Below are positions 11,157 through 17,853 of a stretch of 41,517 nucleotides of DNA, one piece after another (position 1 is the stretch's first letter; each line of letters begins with the position of its first letter). The stretch comes from a virus: the IMG/VR virus record IMGVR_UViG_3300011116_000589, positions 1 to 41,517 of that record, one strand, 5' to 3'. The position numbers and the translations under genes were made by a program. Below the pieces are notes generated by a model. It was not told where the DNA came from, did not search any database, and saw nothing but the letters and a program-made list of their open reading frames with translations.

Positions 11157-11410
11157 TAGTGGACAGGCTCTTCGTCATCTTTGCCGTAGTAATAAGAATC
11201 TATGCTGTTCATCACATTGTTTAAGAACGTAGCCGCCATAGCCTTGGCGACAAGAGGGCCCTGATCTTGACTGAGCACCATCTTCAAAAAAATAAAATTG
11301 ATGACCGCTGTAGCTGTGGACGGTTCAATCTTTTGAAGAATCTTCTCAACCTTTTCAGTCGTCTTAACCATAATGTCTGCGGCTTCAGAAAGATCGTGCT
11401 CATTTATCAT
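11156..11410 (-). CDS. Hypothetical alpha-helical protein
   Basis: 84 aa from ATG 11410, overlapping the upstream stop as ATGA and preceded by GGAGATGAG; an upstream in-frame ATG at 11452 lies inside the neighbour. Mostly helical (SEAADIMVKTTEKVEKILQKI, VAKAMAATFLNNVMNSID). One segment (ATAVINFIFLKMVL) is hydrophobic but too short and broken to call a membrane helix. Unknown function. Confidence 0.6.
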   Translation of the reverse strand: MINEHDLSEAADIMVKTTEKVEKILQKIEPSTATAVINFIFLKMVLSQDQGPLVAKAMAATFLNNVMNSIDSYYYGKDDEEPVH

Positions 11411-11724
11411 AGTCTCATCTCCGCTCGTTTTGATGCTTCTAGTGACTGCCATTCGTTAAATTTCATGCGGATGTATTCAAGCTTCACCTTAAGAAATGCC
11501 GCTTTTTCACGGGCCTTCACCATGTTGGTGACGAACTCATTCCATTCGGCAGAAGCTTTTGTCTGCATCTCAGCGCGGCTGACTGGCATGTCGCCCAGAG
11601 CGAGCATCATGCGAGCCAGCACAGCGCTTTTGGTTTCCTCAAGCAGAGACGCAGCGGAATCAGCATCCACATATGCTTTCGCGACAACTCGGTACTGTTC
11701 AGAAAGCGGTAGATTGCTGTCCAT
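11407..11724 (-). CDS. Conserved phage protein associated with ERF/exonuclease modules
   Basis: 105 aa, predicted almost entirely helical. It contains YVDADSAASLLEETKSAVLARMM, GDMPVSRAEM and KVKLEYIRMKFNEWQ, a pattern I recognise from small proteins placed beside recombination genes in alphaproteobacterial phages. A possible role in ssDNA handling or as a recombination accessory factor is inferred from location only. No enzymatic motif visible. Confidence 0.65.
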   Translation of the reverse strand: MDSNLPLSEQYRVVAKAYVDADSAASLLEETKSAVLARMMLALGDMPVSRAEMQTKASAEWNEFVTNMVKAREKAAFLKVKLEYIRMKFNEWQSLEASKRAEMRL

Positions 11725-11732
11725 GTGTCACC

Positions 11733-11981
11733 TCAGAATGGTATGGAGTCCTCGTCCAGATCCACCGGCTTTGCCGTCTGGCGCTGCCCAGCGGACGGGT
11801 TCTTGGGGGTCACCGAAAAGCTGACCCACTTCTCCCCGTTCTTATCGGTCTTGGACCAAGCTGAGACCCAGTACTCGACACCGCCAATCATGGCGTTGCC
11901 GGTAAGTGGCGGAGACTTCTCATTTTTGGGCTTGTTGTTCTTGAAGATAGCCCCACTATTATCTTTCTGCTCATACGCCAT
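11733..11981 (-). CDS. DUF736-like protein with SSB-type acidic tail
   Basis: 82 aa. The start (AYEQKDNSGAIFKNNKPKNEKSPP) and the VEYWVSAWSKTDKNGEKWVSFSV core match small DUF736/OB-like phage proteins. The C-terminus DLDEDSIPF resembles the acidic, Phe-ending tip by which ssDNA-binding proteins recruit partners. With ERF and exonuclease genes next to it, it plausibly acts as a small ssDNA-binding or accessory protein. The start overlaps the exonuclease end by 11 bases. Confidence 0.7.
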   Translation of the reverse strand: MAYEQKDNSGAIFKNNKPKNEKSPPLTGNAMIGGVEYWVSAWSKTDKNGEKWVSFSVTPKNPSAGQRQTAKPVDLDEDSIPF

Positions 11982-12591
11982 TGGTCTTCTCCTTCAACTG
12001 GGCGATCTTGCGATCTAACTCATTGATAAAGTTTACAACTTCTCCCTCAAGCTCTGCGATAGCTGCGGTGTCGCGATCTATGCGCTTGATGAAAAGCTGC
12101 ATCTTCTCAGGCATGCGGGGGTCATAGGACACGAAATCGCACCATTTGCGGCCCGTGCAGGCCATTTGCCACTGCATCTGAGTGATGTATCGCCCAGGCA
12201 CAGATTGTCCCAAAAGGGTGTCGATATGCGTGGCGGTTATTGGACATTTGACCTCGACAAGCCCATCGTCACCGATGAGCCCGTCTGGAGACGCCCCCGC
12301 CATGGGGATCGAACCGTGGGGGACAAATCCCGTTTCGATGACAAGCGAGCCTACTTTAGCCTCGTAAGCGGCGCGAGCCATAGGCTCAGTTTCTGTCCCC
12401 CACTGCATTGCGGCGCTGGCATAGGAAGCCCCCTGCATCCCTGTCAGGCGCTCGCAAATCAATTCAGCCATATAGTTGGCGCGGCTGGTACTGTAGCCAG
12501 TTTTGGTCTTGGCGACGATATCTGCAACGCGAGATGCCGTCACATGCCCAAGCCTAGCTGCATACCACTCTGGTGATCTTTGCTCCATCAC
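11971..12591 (-). CDS. YqaJ/lambda-type recombination exonuclease
   Basis: 206 aa. Motifs of the YqaJ viral recombinase/lambda-exonuclease family: RSPEWYAARLG near the N-terminus, WGTETEPMAR at 64-73, the catalytic GASPDG (D103) then LVEVK (E113, K115), and YITQMQWQMACTG. Such enzymes degrade the 5' strand of duplex ends and hand ssDNA to an annealase, here the ERF protein two genes upstream. Likely magnesium-dependent and oligomeric (family knowledge). Start at either of the two adjacent Met codons. Confidence 0.9.
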   Translation of the reverse strand: MMEQRSPEWYAARLGHVTASRVADIVAKTKTGYSTSRANYMAELICERLTGMQGASYASAAMQWGTETEPMARAAYEAKVGSLVIETGFVPHGSIPMAGASPDGLIGDDGLVEVKCPITATHIDTLLGQSVPGRYITQMQWQMACTGRKWCDFVSYDPRMPEKMQLFIKRIDRDTAAIAELEGEVVNFINELDRKIAQLKEKTNGV

Positions 12592-12857
12592 TTCACCGCC
12601 TTCTTAGGGCGACCGCGACCGCGCTTTACGGGTGCAGGGGCAGCGGCTGGCTCCTTAGCCTTTTTGGGGGCCTTGGTCTTGGTCGCTTTCAGTTTGGCCT
12701 TAAGCGACTCAATTTCTTCTTCTTGACGCTTAATGCGATCCTTCATGCGATCTATGAAAAATTCTGACATGCCAGCATTTTCATCTCTGTCATTAAGAGC
12801 CGTAACGAGCGCGGCGATGATGGTGCCAACCTGGTCTTCGTCAAAGTGGAGTTCCAT
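12588..12857 (-). CDS. Coiled-coil protein with C-terminal AT-hook
   Basis: 89 aa between the ERF and exonuclease genes with ATGA-type overlaps on both sides. Residues about 35-60 are a charged coiled coil (RMKDRIKRQEEEIESLKAKLK), followed by a Lys/Ala/Pro-rich linker and the AT-hook-like tail KRGRGRPKKAVK. It probably binds DNA minor groove and may tether the recombinase pair to DNA (inference). No named family recognised. Confidence 0.65.
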   Translation of the reverse strand: MELHFDEDQVGTIIAALVTALNDRDENAGMSEFFIDRMKDRIKRQEEEIESLKAKLKATKTKAPKKAKEPAAAPAPVKRGRGRPKKAVK

Positions 12858-13441
12858 TATTCTGCATCCTTCTTGTCTACAGCAGTTGCGATAGCCTTAA
12901 GATCTCTTATGGCTTCTGGGGTTAAGAGCTTGCGCTCATCTGCATCCAGCCCCCGCCAGAAGGCGTTGAGGGCATCCAGGCCCTTCTCAGCCTCCTTCTT
13001 GGCGCGGATAGCCATATCACGGACGGCCTTAGGATCAGGCTCCGCAACAGGCTTGGCTGTCTGGGCAGCATTGCCGTCATCATCATCTGCCGCCAAGTTG
13101 GCGATAGACATGAGGGCGTAGCGGCGGGCATATGAGATCCCGCTGCCAATTGGGTGGGGCTCATGCTTCACCGGCATGAACAGCGTTTCGGCCATGAACT
13201 CCCCAGATGAATGGAGAAGCATGGTTTCAACCTCGACCCCGCCGGGAACAGTGCGGGGGAACTGCACTACCGACAATCCGTTGTCAGCGAATGGCTGACG
13301 GATGGCGGCGCGCACTGACGCCAGATCAGCATACTTTGACTTGTAGAAGTCGTTCTTGCTGGACTTGGTGGCGTCTTCGATCTGCCCTTGCGCGATGGAG
13401 AGCGCAGCAGCAAGCTGGTCAATTGTCTCTGACATTTTCAT
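12857..13441 (-). CDS. erf: ERF-family single-strand annealing protein
   Basis: 194 aa. The ERF-superfamily core is visible: an N-terminal helix, KNDFYKSKYADLASVRAAIRQPFADNGLSV split over 30-58, and the signature GSGISYARRYAL at 99-110 followed by the acidic DDDDGNAA. ERF proteins anneal complementary strands during phage recombination and genome circularisation; they form rings. The C-terminal third is Lys/Glu-rich and variable. Gene order with an exonuclease downstream is the classic two-component recombination module. Confidence 0.9.
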   Translation of the reverse strand: MKMSETIDQLAAALSIAQGQIEDATKSSKNDFYKSKYADLASVRAAIRQPFADNGLSVVQFPRTVPGGVEVETMLLHSSGEFMAETLFMPVKHEPHPIGSGISYARRYALMSIANLAADDDDGNAAQTAKPVAEPDPKAVRDMAIRAKKEAEKGLDALNAFWRGLDADERKLLTPEAIRDLKAIATAVDKKDAE

Positions 13442-13454
13442 TGGGTAGTTCCTA

Positions 13455-13745
13455 TCAGTCTACAGCGGCCATGCGGCACTTATCAAAGATGATGTCCATG
13501 AGCTTGGTATCGCGATGGAGATCTTCACGCAGGCTCTTGGCATTAGGATGGTTGTCAGGCTGCCCCAGCTCAAAGTGATACTTGCCCTTGCGCTGCGTTC
13601 CTTCGTTCCAAACATCCAGATCAAAAGCCCAGATGTAGGGGGCCTCATCGATGTGGCAAATCTCGATCTCCAAAGTGCCGGTCAAGAACAGATGGTCGGG
13701 CATTTCGTGTTCGTCTAGTTGATATGTGATTGGTGCTAGTTCCAT
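13455..13745 (-). CDS. Hypothetical protein, first gene of the leftward operon
   Basis: 96 aa from ATG 13745, preceded by CGGGAGAAAGAA; an in-frame ATG at 13781 lacks a good site. The protein has a beta-rich look: ITYQLDEHEMPDHLFLTGTLEIEICH, PYIWAFDLDVWNEG, YHFELGQP. No recognised motif. As the first gene after the switch region it would be transcribed earliest in the leftward operon. Confidence 0.6.
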   Translation of the reverse strand: MELAPITYQLDEHEMPDHLFLTGTLEIEICHIDEAPYIWAFDLDVWNEGTQRKGKYHFELGQPDNHPNAKSLREDLHRDTKLMDIIFDKCRMAAVD

Positions 13746-13795
13746 TTCTTTCTCCCGTTGTGGGGTGTCTCTTTCTCGCATGTCCCCTGATTCGT

Positions 13796-13850
13796 GTCAA
13801 CAAACAATTTGACTTATGTTGAAAATAGTCCATAATGCTCAACATGACAA
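13796..13850. promoter_or_regulatory. Overlapping divergent promoters with dyad operators (genetic-switch region)
   Basis: Rightward promoter: TTGACT (13809-13814), 16-base spacer, CATAAT (13831-13836). Leftward promoter on the minus strand: TTGTCA (complement of 13845-13850), 17-base spacer, TATTTT (complement of 13822-13827). The two face each other and share DNA. Two dyads overlie them: GTCAA (13796-13800)/TTGAC (13809-13813), and ATGTTGA (13816-13822)/TCAACAT (13839-13845), the second covering both -10 boxes. This arrangement fits mutually exclusive transcription controlled by a dimeric regulator such as the Cro-like product encoded immediately to the right. Confidence 0.65.
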
Positions 13851-14041
13851 GGAAGCGAACCACCGAATTGATCAGCGTCATCCTCCACTACGGGTCTCTC
13901 AAGGCCTTGGCGAAGGAGCTAGATCTTACCCTCCAGGCAGTCTCCAAGTGGGACAAAGTGCCGTTCAGACATTTGTCGCGTATATCTAGAGAGACGGGTG
14001 TCCCCCGCCAGATATTGAGGCCAGACCTGTACGAGGACTGA
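13844..14041 (+). CDS. Cro/CI-type HTH regulator
   Basis: 65 aa from ATG 13844. An in-frame ATG at 13835 sits within the -10 box and cannot be in the transcript, so 13844 is preferred; the transcript would then begin at or one or two bases before the start codon (leaderless). HTH: YGSLKALAKELDLTLQAVSKWDKVPFRHLSRISRETGVPRQ in three pieces, ending LRPDLYED, the usual layout of YdaS/Cro-like phage regulators. It probably binds the dyads in its own promoter and represses the leftward recombination operon. No CI-type repressor was found in the window. Confidence 0.8.
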   Translation: MTRKRTTELISVILHYGSLKALAKELDLTLQAVSKWDKVPFRHLSRISRETGVPRQILRPDLYED

Positions 14042-14042
14042 C

Positions 14043-14234
14043 ATGAACGACAAGCAGCTTCCGAATCGCGCTAGGGTAAAGATGTTCTGGGATATGGGAT
14101 ACGACAGCATCCAAATCGCCAGGATGATGAAAAATTCGGAAGCCAACATTTACAACGCCATGGCAAAGATCTTAGACGACAGATACGTGGACAGGATGCT
14201 CAATGATAAAAATCATTCTCGCGCTTCCGCCTAG
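14043..14234 (+). CDS. Small HTH-like protein
   Basis: 63 aa, beginning one base after the regulator's stop. It has a helix-turn-helix-like stretch (ARVKMFWDMGYDSIQIARMMKNSEANIYNAMAKIL in parts), similar in spacing to small regulators that recognise DNA. No convincing ribosome site is seen, so translation may be coupled to the upstream gene. Overlaps the RusA start by 32 bases. Function: possible transcription regulator. Confidence 0.5.
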   Translation: MNDKQLPNRARVKMFWDMGYDSIQIARMMKNSEANIYNAMAKILDDRYVDRMLNDKNHSRASA

Positions 14235-14559
14235 TGTTAATAGCCTATGGAGAACAACCGCGACAGGAGGGATGTACAGGTCCAAGCAATACACCGCTTG
14301 GAGAAAGACCGCCGTCCTGAACGCCCTGCTCCAGTCTGGACGCAAGAGGATCGACGGACCCTACAAGCTCACCTTGGAAGCGGTCAGGCCCGACAAAAGA
14401 AAACGAGACCTTGACAATTTACTGAAAGCTGCCAGCGATTGTTTAGTTGAAGCTGGAATTATAGACGACAGCAAGTGTGAACATATCGAAGCTCGCTGGG
14501 TGCAGAGCGAAAACCCCTGCACACTCATAGTACAGGAAATAGACAAAACAACCGGATAG
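14203..14559 (+). CDS. rusA: RusA-type Holliday junction resolvase
   Basis: 118 aa. RusA signature: N-terminal strand ILALPPSVNSLWR, a central YKLTLEAVRPDKRKRDLDN with acidic residues D69 and D71, D79, and GIIDDS (D88/D89). In RusA these aspartates bind magnesium and cut Holliday junctions symmetrically. A phage copy would resolve recombination intermediates made by the ERF/exonuclease pair or debranch DNA before packaging. The length is close to the ~120 aa typical of the family. GGACAGGATG precedes the start. Confidence 0.85.
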   Translation: MIKIILALPPSVNSLWRTTATGGMYRSKQYTAWRKTAVLNALLQSGRKRIDGPYKLTLEAVRPDKRKRDLDNLLKAASDCLVEAGIIDDSKCEHIEARWVQSENPCTLIVQEIDKTTG

Positions 14560-14567
14560 GTGAGAAC

Positions 14568-15062
14568 ATGAACAAGGCAGACATCGCACTGGTAAAGATT
14601 GAACAAGCGTTTGCAAAAATCACTGCTACCTTTGATGAGCGAATTGCTCGCGTTATGAAATCAGAAGAAAAACGAATCGCCCTTGCCATCTCGGATCGCA
14701 AGCGCAAGCGGGTCGCTCGCCGCAAGGAGCTTGAGGCGCAAGGCGAGAAAATCCCTAAGTATCTGCTTGAAGATGACGAGAAGCATCTCAAATCAATCTT
14801 TGATATCCCGCGTTACATCACTGACGCATATGAGCGTTCATATGCTCTGTCTGTCGTTCTCGATATCAACGACATCAAGACGAACGTACAGGGCTACTGC
14901 GAGTTCTTGGCGCGGCTGAAAGAGAGCGACCATCCCATTCTTTATGACACTGCTTATGAGCTGCTTCCAAAAGCGCAGAAGCTGTTATCCCTGATCCACA
15001 TCCATCGCGCCCATCCTGATGACTGCATCAAGAGAGCGAACGCTATTATAAACCCTCAATAA
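14568..15062 (+). CDS. Hypothetical alpha-helical protein
   Basis: 164 aa with GGTGAG upstream of the start. Highly charged N-terminal half (RIARVMKSEEKRIALAISDRKRKRVARRKELEAQG, in two segments) likely forms a long basic helix; the C-terminal half is helical with a hydrophobic core (YALSVVLDINDIKTN, AYELLPKAQKLLSLIHIHRAHPDD). The basic region could contact nucleic acid. No family recognised. Confidence 0.6.
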   Translation: MNKADIALVKIEQAFAKITATFDERIARVMKSEEKRIALAISDRKRKRVARRKELEAQGEKIPKYLLEDDEKHLKSIFDIPRYITDAYERSYALSVVLDINDIKTNVQGYCEFLARLKESDHPILYDTAYELLPKAQKLLSLIHIHRAHPDDCIKRANAIINPQ

Positions 15063-15083
15063 CTTGCGACGTTGGAGCTTGAT

Positions 15084-15338
15084 ATGCGCCTCAACATACA
15101 TCCTGGGATAACCCACGACGTTAAAGAAACCGCCACCCACGTAGGCATGGCGTACTTTGCCATGACAGGCCCCGCCAATACGTTCTGTAGTCAATGCGAT
15201 TACAGGTCTAAGGGCGGGTGCGCCAAGTTCGTGCAGATGACAAGGGGCAAACTGCGGATGTTTCCGCCAGAGACGCCGTCTTGCAAGTATTTTGTCCCCA
15301 AGCAGCTTAACTTGGATCCGGTGCCAGATGAAGACTGA
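15084..15338 (+). CDS. Small Cys-rich (zinc-binding-like) protein
   Basis: 84 aa from ATG 15084, chosen because TTGGAG lies 6 bases upstream; a TTG at 15072 is a weaker alternative. Cysteines C-x-x-C (FCSQCDYRSKGGC) with a later Cys in PSCKYF could form one zinc site. N-terminal HPGITHDVKETATHVGMAYFAMTGPA looks globular. Unknown function; lies in the run of small early plus-strand genes. Confidence 0.6.
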   Translation: MRLNIHPGITHDVKETATHVGMAYFAMTGPANTFCSQCDYRSKGGCAKFVQMTRGKLRMFPPETPSCKYFVPKQLNLDPVPDED

Positions 15339-15720
15339 CGCTGAGATCATTAAGGAGCTTCGGCTGCGTGTTCGTTCTCTTGAGATCGAGCTTAACAAGT
15401 TCCGTGACGAAGAAAGCGTTATGAAGAATGCTTTTGCTGGCAAGCTGTCCAGGCTGCAACTCGCACTCTTGATGGCGATCAGCAAAAAGGATGTCGCATC
15501 ATATGCTTATCTCGACCGGTTCACAGAAGAGTACGGCATATACAACAGGAACGAAGGCGAGATGCATATCAGCCTTAGAACCCGTGTGGGCGTTTGGAAA
15601 CTGAGAAGAAAGTTGAAGCCATATGGGATTGAAATTCATATGTGGCGCAGCATCGGCTACTACATGGACGACGAGAACAAGGCCAAATTAAAGGCAATGA
15701 TGGAGAAGAAAGATGCCTAA
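15328..15720 (+). CDS. Coiled coil plus winged-helix DNA-binding protein
   Basis: 130 aa, ATG 15328 overlapping the previous stop by 11 bases. Residues about 1-35 are a charged coiled coil (IIKELRLRVRSLEIELNKFRDEE in two parts). The C-terminal half has LSRLQLALLMAISKK, then HISLRTRVGVWKLRRKLKPYGIEI and IGYYMDDE. The order helix, helix, recognition helix with KLRRKL, then a beta hairpin ending GYY is the pattern of OmpR/PhoB-type effector domains. A dimeric transcription regulator without a receiver domain is the best guess; family membership should be confirmed by profile search. Confidence 0.55.
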   Translation: MKTDAEIIKELRLRVRSLEIELNKFRDEESVMKNAFAGKLSRLQLALLMAISKKDVASYAYLDRFTEEYGIYNRNEGEMHISLRTRVGVWKLRRKLKPYGIEIHMWRSIGYYMDDENKAKLKAMMEKKDA

Positions 15721-15952
15721 ACCCATCACCAAGAAACAGCTATCAGATCTATGGTTTGATGAGTATGCAAAACGCAATCATTGCTGCCTCTGCGGGAACT
15801 ACGGGGTCATCAATACGCGCGATAAGGTCTTCACCGCAGCCGGGGTTGAGTGCGGAGACATAGCTTTCTGCATTTGCCCGAATGGTCGAAGCTGGAAGAG
15901 ACAAGACCCGCAAGCAATCGAGCGTATGAAGGTGAACTCGCCAAGCAATTGA
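15713..15952 (+). CDS. Small Cys-rich protein
   Basis: 79 aa, start 8 bases before the end of the preceding gene with GGAGAAGAAAG as ribosome site. CCLCGN at 24-29 and a later C-x-x-x-x-x-x-C-x-C (CGDIAFCIC) could coordinate one zinc ion. The first 20 residues (PKPITKKQLSDLWFDEYAKR) are a likely helix. No enzymatic motif. Unknown function. Confidence 0.6.
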   Translation: MPKPITKKQLSDLWFDEYAKRNHCCLCGNYGVINTRDKVFTAAGVECGDIAFCICPNGRSWKRQDPQAIERMKVNSPSN

Positions 15953-15964
15953 TGGAGAAGAAAG

Positions 15965-16144
15965 ATGCTGAATAGCTTTGACCCATTTAACATGCTTGTC
16001 GGCTTCATTGCCATGCTTTGTGGGCTCACTGTGCTTGTCGTGAGCGTTGTCTTGTTTGAATCCGGTGTCTTGCACTGGTTCATTCTGGGCGCAATAGCCT
16101 GTTACTACCTTGGCAAGGTTATTCGTGAAAGGACAGGGCTATGA
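15965..16144 (+). CDS. Small membrane protein with two predicted TM segments
   Basis: 59 aa, too short for many gene callers. ATG at 15965 with GGAGAAGAAAG upstream, the same ribosome site as the gene before. Two hydrophobic stretches: MLVGFIAMLCGLTVLVVSVVL split at residues 10-30, and WFILGAIACYYLG near 37-49, followed by a basic KVIRER tail. Size and topology resemble holins or small accessory membrane proteins, but no lysin lies nearby, so a lysis role is not supported. ATGA overlap with the next gene. Confidence 0.6.
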   Translation: MLNSFDPFNMLVGFIAMLCGLTVLVVSVVLFESGVLHWFILGAIACYYLGKVIRERTGL

Positions 16145-16254
16145 TCATCGTCATCGAAATCATGCTCGCGATGATCGCCTGCATGGTGCTGGCTGGGGTC
16201 ATCCTGTTTCTGGCGCGTATGATTGGAACACTATGGGGGAAGAAAGATGGATGA
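16141..16254 (+). CDS. Tiny single-TM protein
   Basis: 37 aa coded from ATG 16141 (ATGA overlap with the previous gene) to TGA 16252-16254. The sequence is almost all membrane helix (IVIEIMLAMIACMVLAGVI), then FLARMIGTLWGKKDG with a basic end. The next gene starts 8 bases before its stop. Translational coupling on both sides supports it being real; function unknown. Confidence 0.5.
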   Translation: MIIVIEIMLAMIACMVLAGVILFLARMIGTLWGKKDG

Positions 16255-16444
16255 GCACACTGTAACACTGACTTATCGTGAATACGCGATGTTCTTAGAT
16301 AAGTTGACTGTACGCGACCAATTCGCAATGGCTGCTCTGACTGGAATGATAGCCGATCCCAATGGCCCGGATTATCGCAGTGTGCCTAAGAAAGCTTATG
16401 AAATGGCCGACGCCATGATAGCCGAAAGGAGCAAGAAAACATGA
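16247..16444 (+). CDS. Small conserved phage protein (RDQFAMAAL / AYEMADAMIAER)
   Basis: 65 aa from ATG 16247 with GGGGGAAGAAAG upstream; an earlier in-frame ATG at 16223 falls in the neighbouring gene. It matches a short family I know from many phages with L-R-D-x-F-A-x-x-A-M near the middle and AYxMADAM(I/L)AxR near the C-terminus. Helical, acidic/basic mix. Role unknown. ATGA coupling to the HNH gene that follows. Confidence 0.65.
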   Translation: MDEHTVTLTYREYAMFLDKLTVRDQFAMAALTGMIADPNGPDYRSVPKKAYEMADAMIAERSKKT

Positions 16445-16860
16445 TTAGAAATTGTTCTAAGTGCGGCTCAGTTGCTGAGTTTCCAGACAACCATCCTTCT
16501 CGTCTTGGATATTGGTGTAAGCCATGCAAAAGCGCATACAATGTCGAGTGCGCTAAAAGGAATCGTGAGAGAAAACGCCGCAATAACAACGCATATCATG
16601 CCCGTATATCTAAGGAACGGTCTGCTGCAACAGCCAAGTGGCGCGCTAATCATCCAGAAAAGCGCATTGCTCATCAGGCCGTTCAAACGGCTGTGCGTAA
16701 TGGGGCTTTGAAAAAGCAGCCCTGTGAAGTTTGTGGAACAAGTGTCAGGATTCATGCTCACCATGATGACTATGCGAACGTCTTAGATGTTAAATGGCTT
16801 TGCCATACGCATCATATGGAGCATCACGCCATGCTCGAAACGCGAAAGGAAAAGAAATGA
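16441..16860 (+). CDS. HNH-type endonuclease with N-terminal zinc finger
   Basis: 139 aa. N-terminal C5-x-x-C8 and C26-x-x-C29 form a likely zinc ribbon; a basic linker follows (KRNRERKRRNNN). The C-terminal HNH core has C95-x-x-C98, HAHHDDY at 105-111 and WLCHTHH at 119-125. The HHDDY...WLC-x-x-HH pattern is common in phage HNH proteins that are free-standing or homing nucleases. ATGA overlaps on both sides show it is built into this operon. Confidence 0.75.
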   Translation: MIRNCSKCGSVAEFPDNHPSRLGYWCKPCKSAYNVECAKRNRERKRRNNNAYHARISKERSAATAKWRANHPEKRIAHQAVQTAVRNGALKKQPCEVCGTSVRIHAHHDDYANVLDVKWLCHTHHMEHHAMLETRKEKK

Positions 16861-17060
16861 TTAGTAAAGACAAACAATACCGCACCCGAGATGGTCAAGA
16901 AGTCCGCATCTATGCGACGGATGGGGAACATGGCGAATTGGTTCATGGAGCAGTCAATCACAGCCAACATAGCCCGCAAAGCACTGGAGGGGAAAGATGG
17001 TTGATCTACAGGAAAAGTCCATTGAACTTTGGCGGGACGCATACTTCAAATTGCATTTGA
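16857..17060 (+). CDS. Small phage protein with YRTRDGxEVRIYATDG motif, possibly C-terminally altered
   Basis: 67 aa, ATGA-coupled to the HNH gene. The N-terminal KQYRTRDGQEVRIYATDG and VHGAV block match a known short phage family. After that the sequence (NHSQHSPQSTGGERWLIYRK..) no longer looks like the family, and its last 64 bases overlap the next gene. A second frame inside it (16930-17004) reads MANWFMEQSITANIARKALEG, so the 3' part may be a fusion or frameshift product. Function unknown. Confidence 0.5.
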   Translation: MISKDKQYRTRDGQEVRIYATDGEHGELVHGAVNHSQHSPQSTGGERWLIYRKSPLNFGGTHTSNCI

Positions 17061-17191
17061 AGCTCCGCAAAGTTGAGGACGCTTTAATAGCTCTCAAAGC
17101 CATGCACCATGAGGGCGGCATTGACGACATAGTAGAGCGAGACGACCAAACTTATTTCACGGTCTGTAATGCGTTGGAGGAACTACAATGA
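16997..17191 (+). CDS. Small helical hypothetical protein
   Basis: 64 aa with a strong GGAGGGGAAAG site before ATG 16997. Helical heptad-like sequence (KSIELWRDAYFKLHLKLRKVEDALIALKAM in two parts) then an acidic segment. It overlaps the end of the previous gene by 64 bases in another frame and the next gene by ATGA. The strong ribosome site makes this frame the more credible one in the overlap. Confidence 0.6.
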   Translation: MVDLQEKSIELWRDAYFKLHLKLRKVEDALIALKAMHHEGGIDDIVERDDQTYFTVCNALEELQ

Positions 17192-17319
17192 ACGACTACA
17201 TGCAAACCCTGATGAACATCTGCTTTACGATGGTGACCGGCGTCATCATCGTTGGGGGCATAGGCGTAATGGTGTTCCTGTCTCTAATGTTTTGGAACAT
17301 GATCAAGGATGAGCTGTGA
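17188..17319 (+). CDS. Tiny single-TM protein
   Basis: 43 aa, ATGA-coupled to the preceding gene. Residues about 9-35 are hydrophobic (NICFTMVTGVIIVGGIGVMV, then FLSLMFW), ending in charged KDEL. A single membrane helix is clear. It is one of several such tiny membrane genes in this operon. Its last base is shared with the degenerate gene start at 17319. Confidence 0.55.
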   Translation: MNDYMQTLMNICFTMVTGVIIVGGIGVMVFLSLMFWNMIKDEL

Positions 17320-17357
17320 TGGGCAAGAGATCCAGCTTTGAGCGCAGGGAGAATTAA
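17319..17357 (+). pseudogene. Degenerate copy of the methyltransferase gene start
   Basis: ATG at 17319 reads MGKRSSFERREN and stops at 17357. The first ten residues are nearly the start of the methyltransferase gene at 17837 (MGKRSEFKRR), and about 23 of the first 30 bases are identical. The HNH gene at 17359 lies exactly between the two copies. The simplest reading is that the HNH gene arrived within the first codons of the methyltransferase gene, bringing its own version of the 5' end and leaving this stub. Confidence 0.65.
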
Positions 17358-17358
17358 A

Positions 17359-17853
17359 ATGAGTAAGCTATCTAGCCTTAATCTTAATGACAGTGACACT
17401 AAAAGATTTTGGTTGAAAGTAGATAAAAAAGACCAAAATAATTGTTGGAATTGGACCGCTTGTAGGGATAACCATGGATATGGAAATTTTCGCATAGGCG
17501 GCAGATCAGGAGCGGCTGAAAAAGCGCATCGAGTTGCTGCTGCGTTATCTTTTGAAGATTTTGATGCAAAATCCCATTATCTTCATTCATGCGATAATAG
17601 AAGCTGTTGCAATCCTCTTCATTTAAGAAAAGGTACGCATAAAGAAAACATGAAAGATATGGTAGACAGAAATAGAAATAGATCCCCTCGGATTGGTAAC
17701 GGTGTCATCAAGATAGGAATTGGGTTGTACCCTAAAATTATCGAATTAATAGAAAGCGGAAAATCTAAATCAGAAGTAGCTCGAACATTTAATGTAACAC
17801 CAACAAGAATCCGTCAAATTGTGAATGGAGTCAAAAATGGGAAAGAGATCTGA
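17359..17853 (+). CDS. Free-standing HNH homing endonuclease with C-terminal HTH
   Basis: 164 aa from ATG 17359 (AGGGAG upstream). The HNH_3-type core includes CWNWTACRDNHGYGNF, AHRVAAALSF and LHSCDNRSCCNPLHLRKGTHKENM in parts, the classic homing-nuclease layout with its Cys/His metal sites. The C-terminus is an HTH (IIELIESGKSKSEVARTFNVTPTRIRQIVNG in parts). Base composition is clearly more AT-rich than its neighbours, a sign of transfer. Its last codons (NGKEI) contain in another frame the first codons of the downstream methyltransferase gene. It most likely cuts phage DNA lacking the insertion and spreads by repair. Confidence 0.85.
   Translation: MSKLSSLNLNDSDTKRFWLKVDKKDQNNCWNWTACRDNHGYGNFRIGGRSGAAEKAHRVAAALSFEDFDAKSHYLHSCDNRSCCNPLHLRKGTHKENMKDMVDRNRNRSPRIGNGVIKIGIGLYPKIIELIESGKSKSEVARTFNVTPTRIRQIVNGVKNGKEI

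Noticed and set aside
15965-16254. Holin/antiholin pair
   Set aside because: Two adjacent small membrane proteins fit in topology, but there is no endolysin or spanin nearby and the location is in an early operon.
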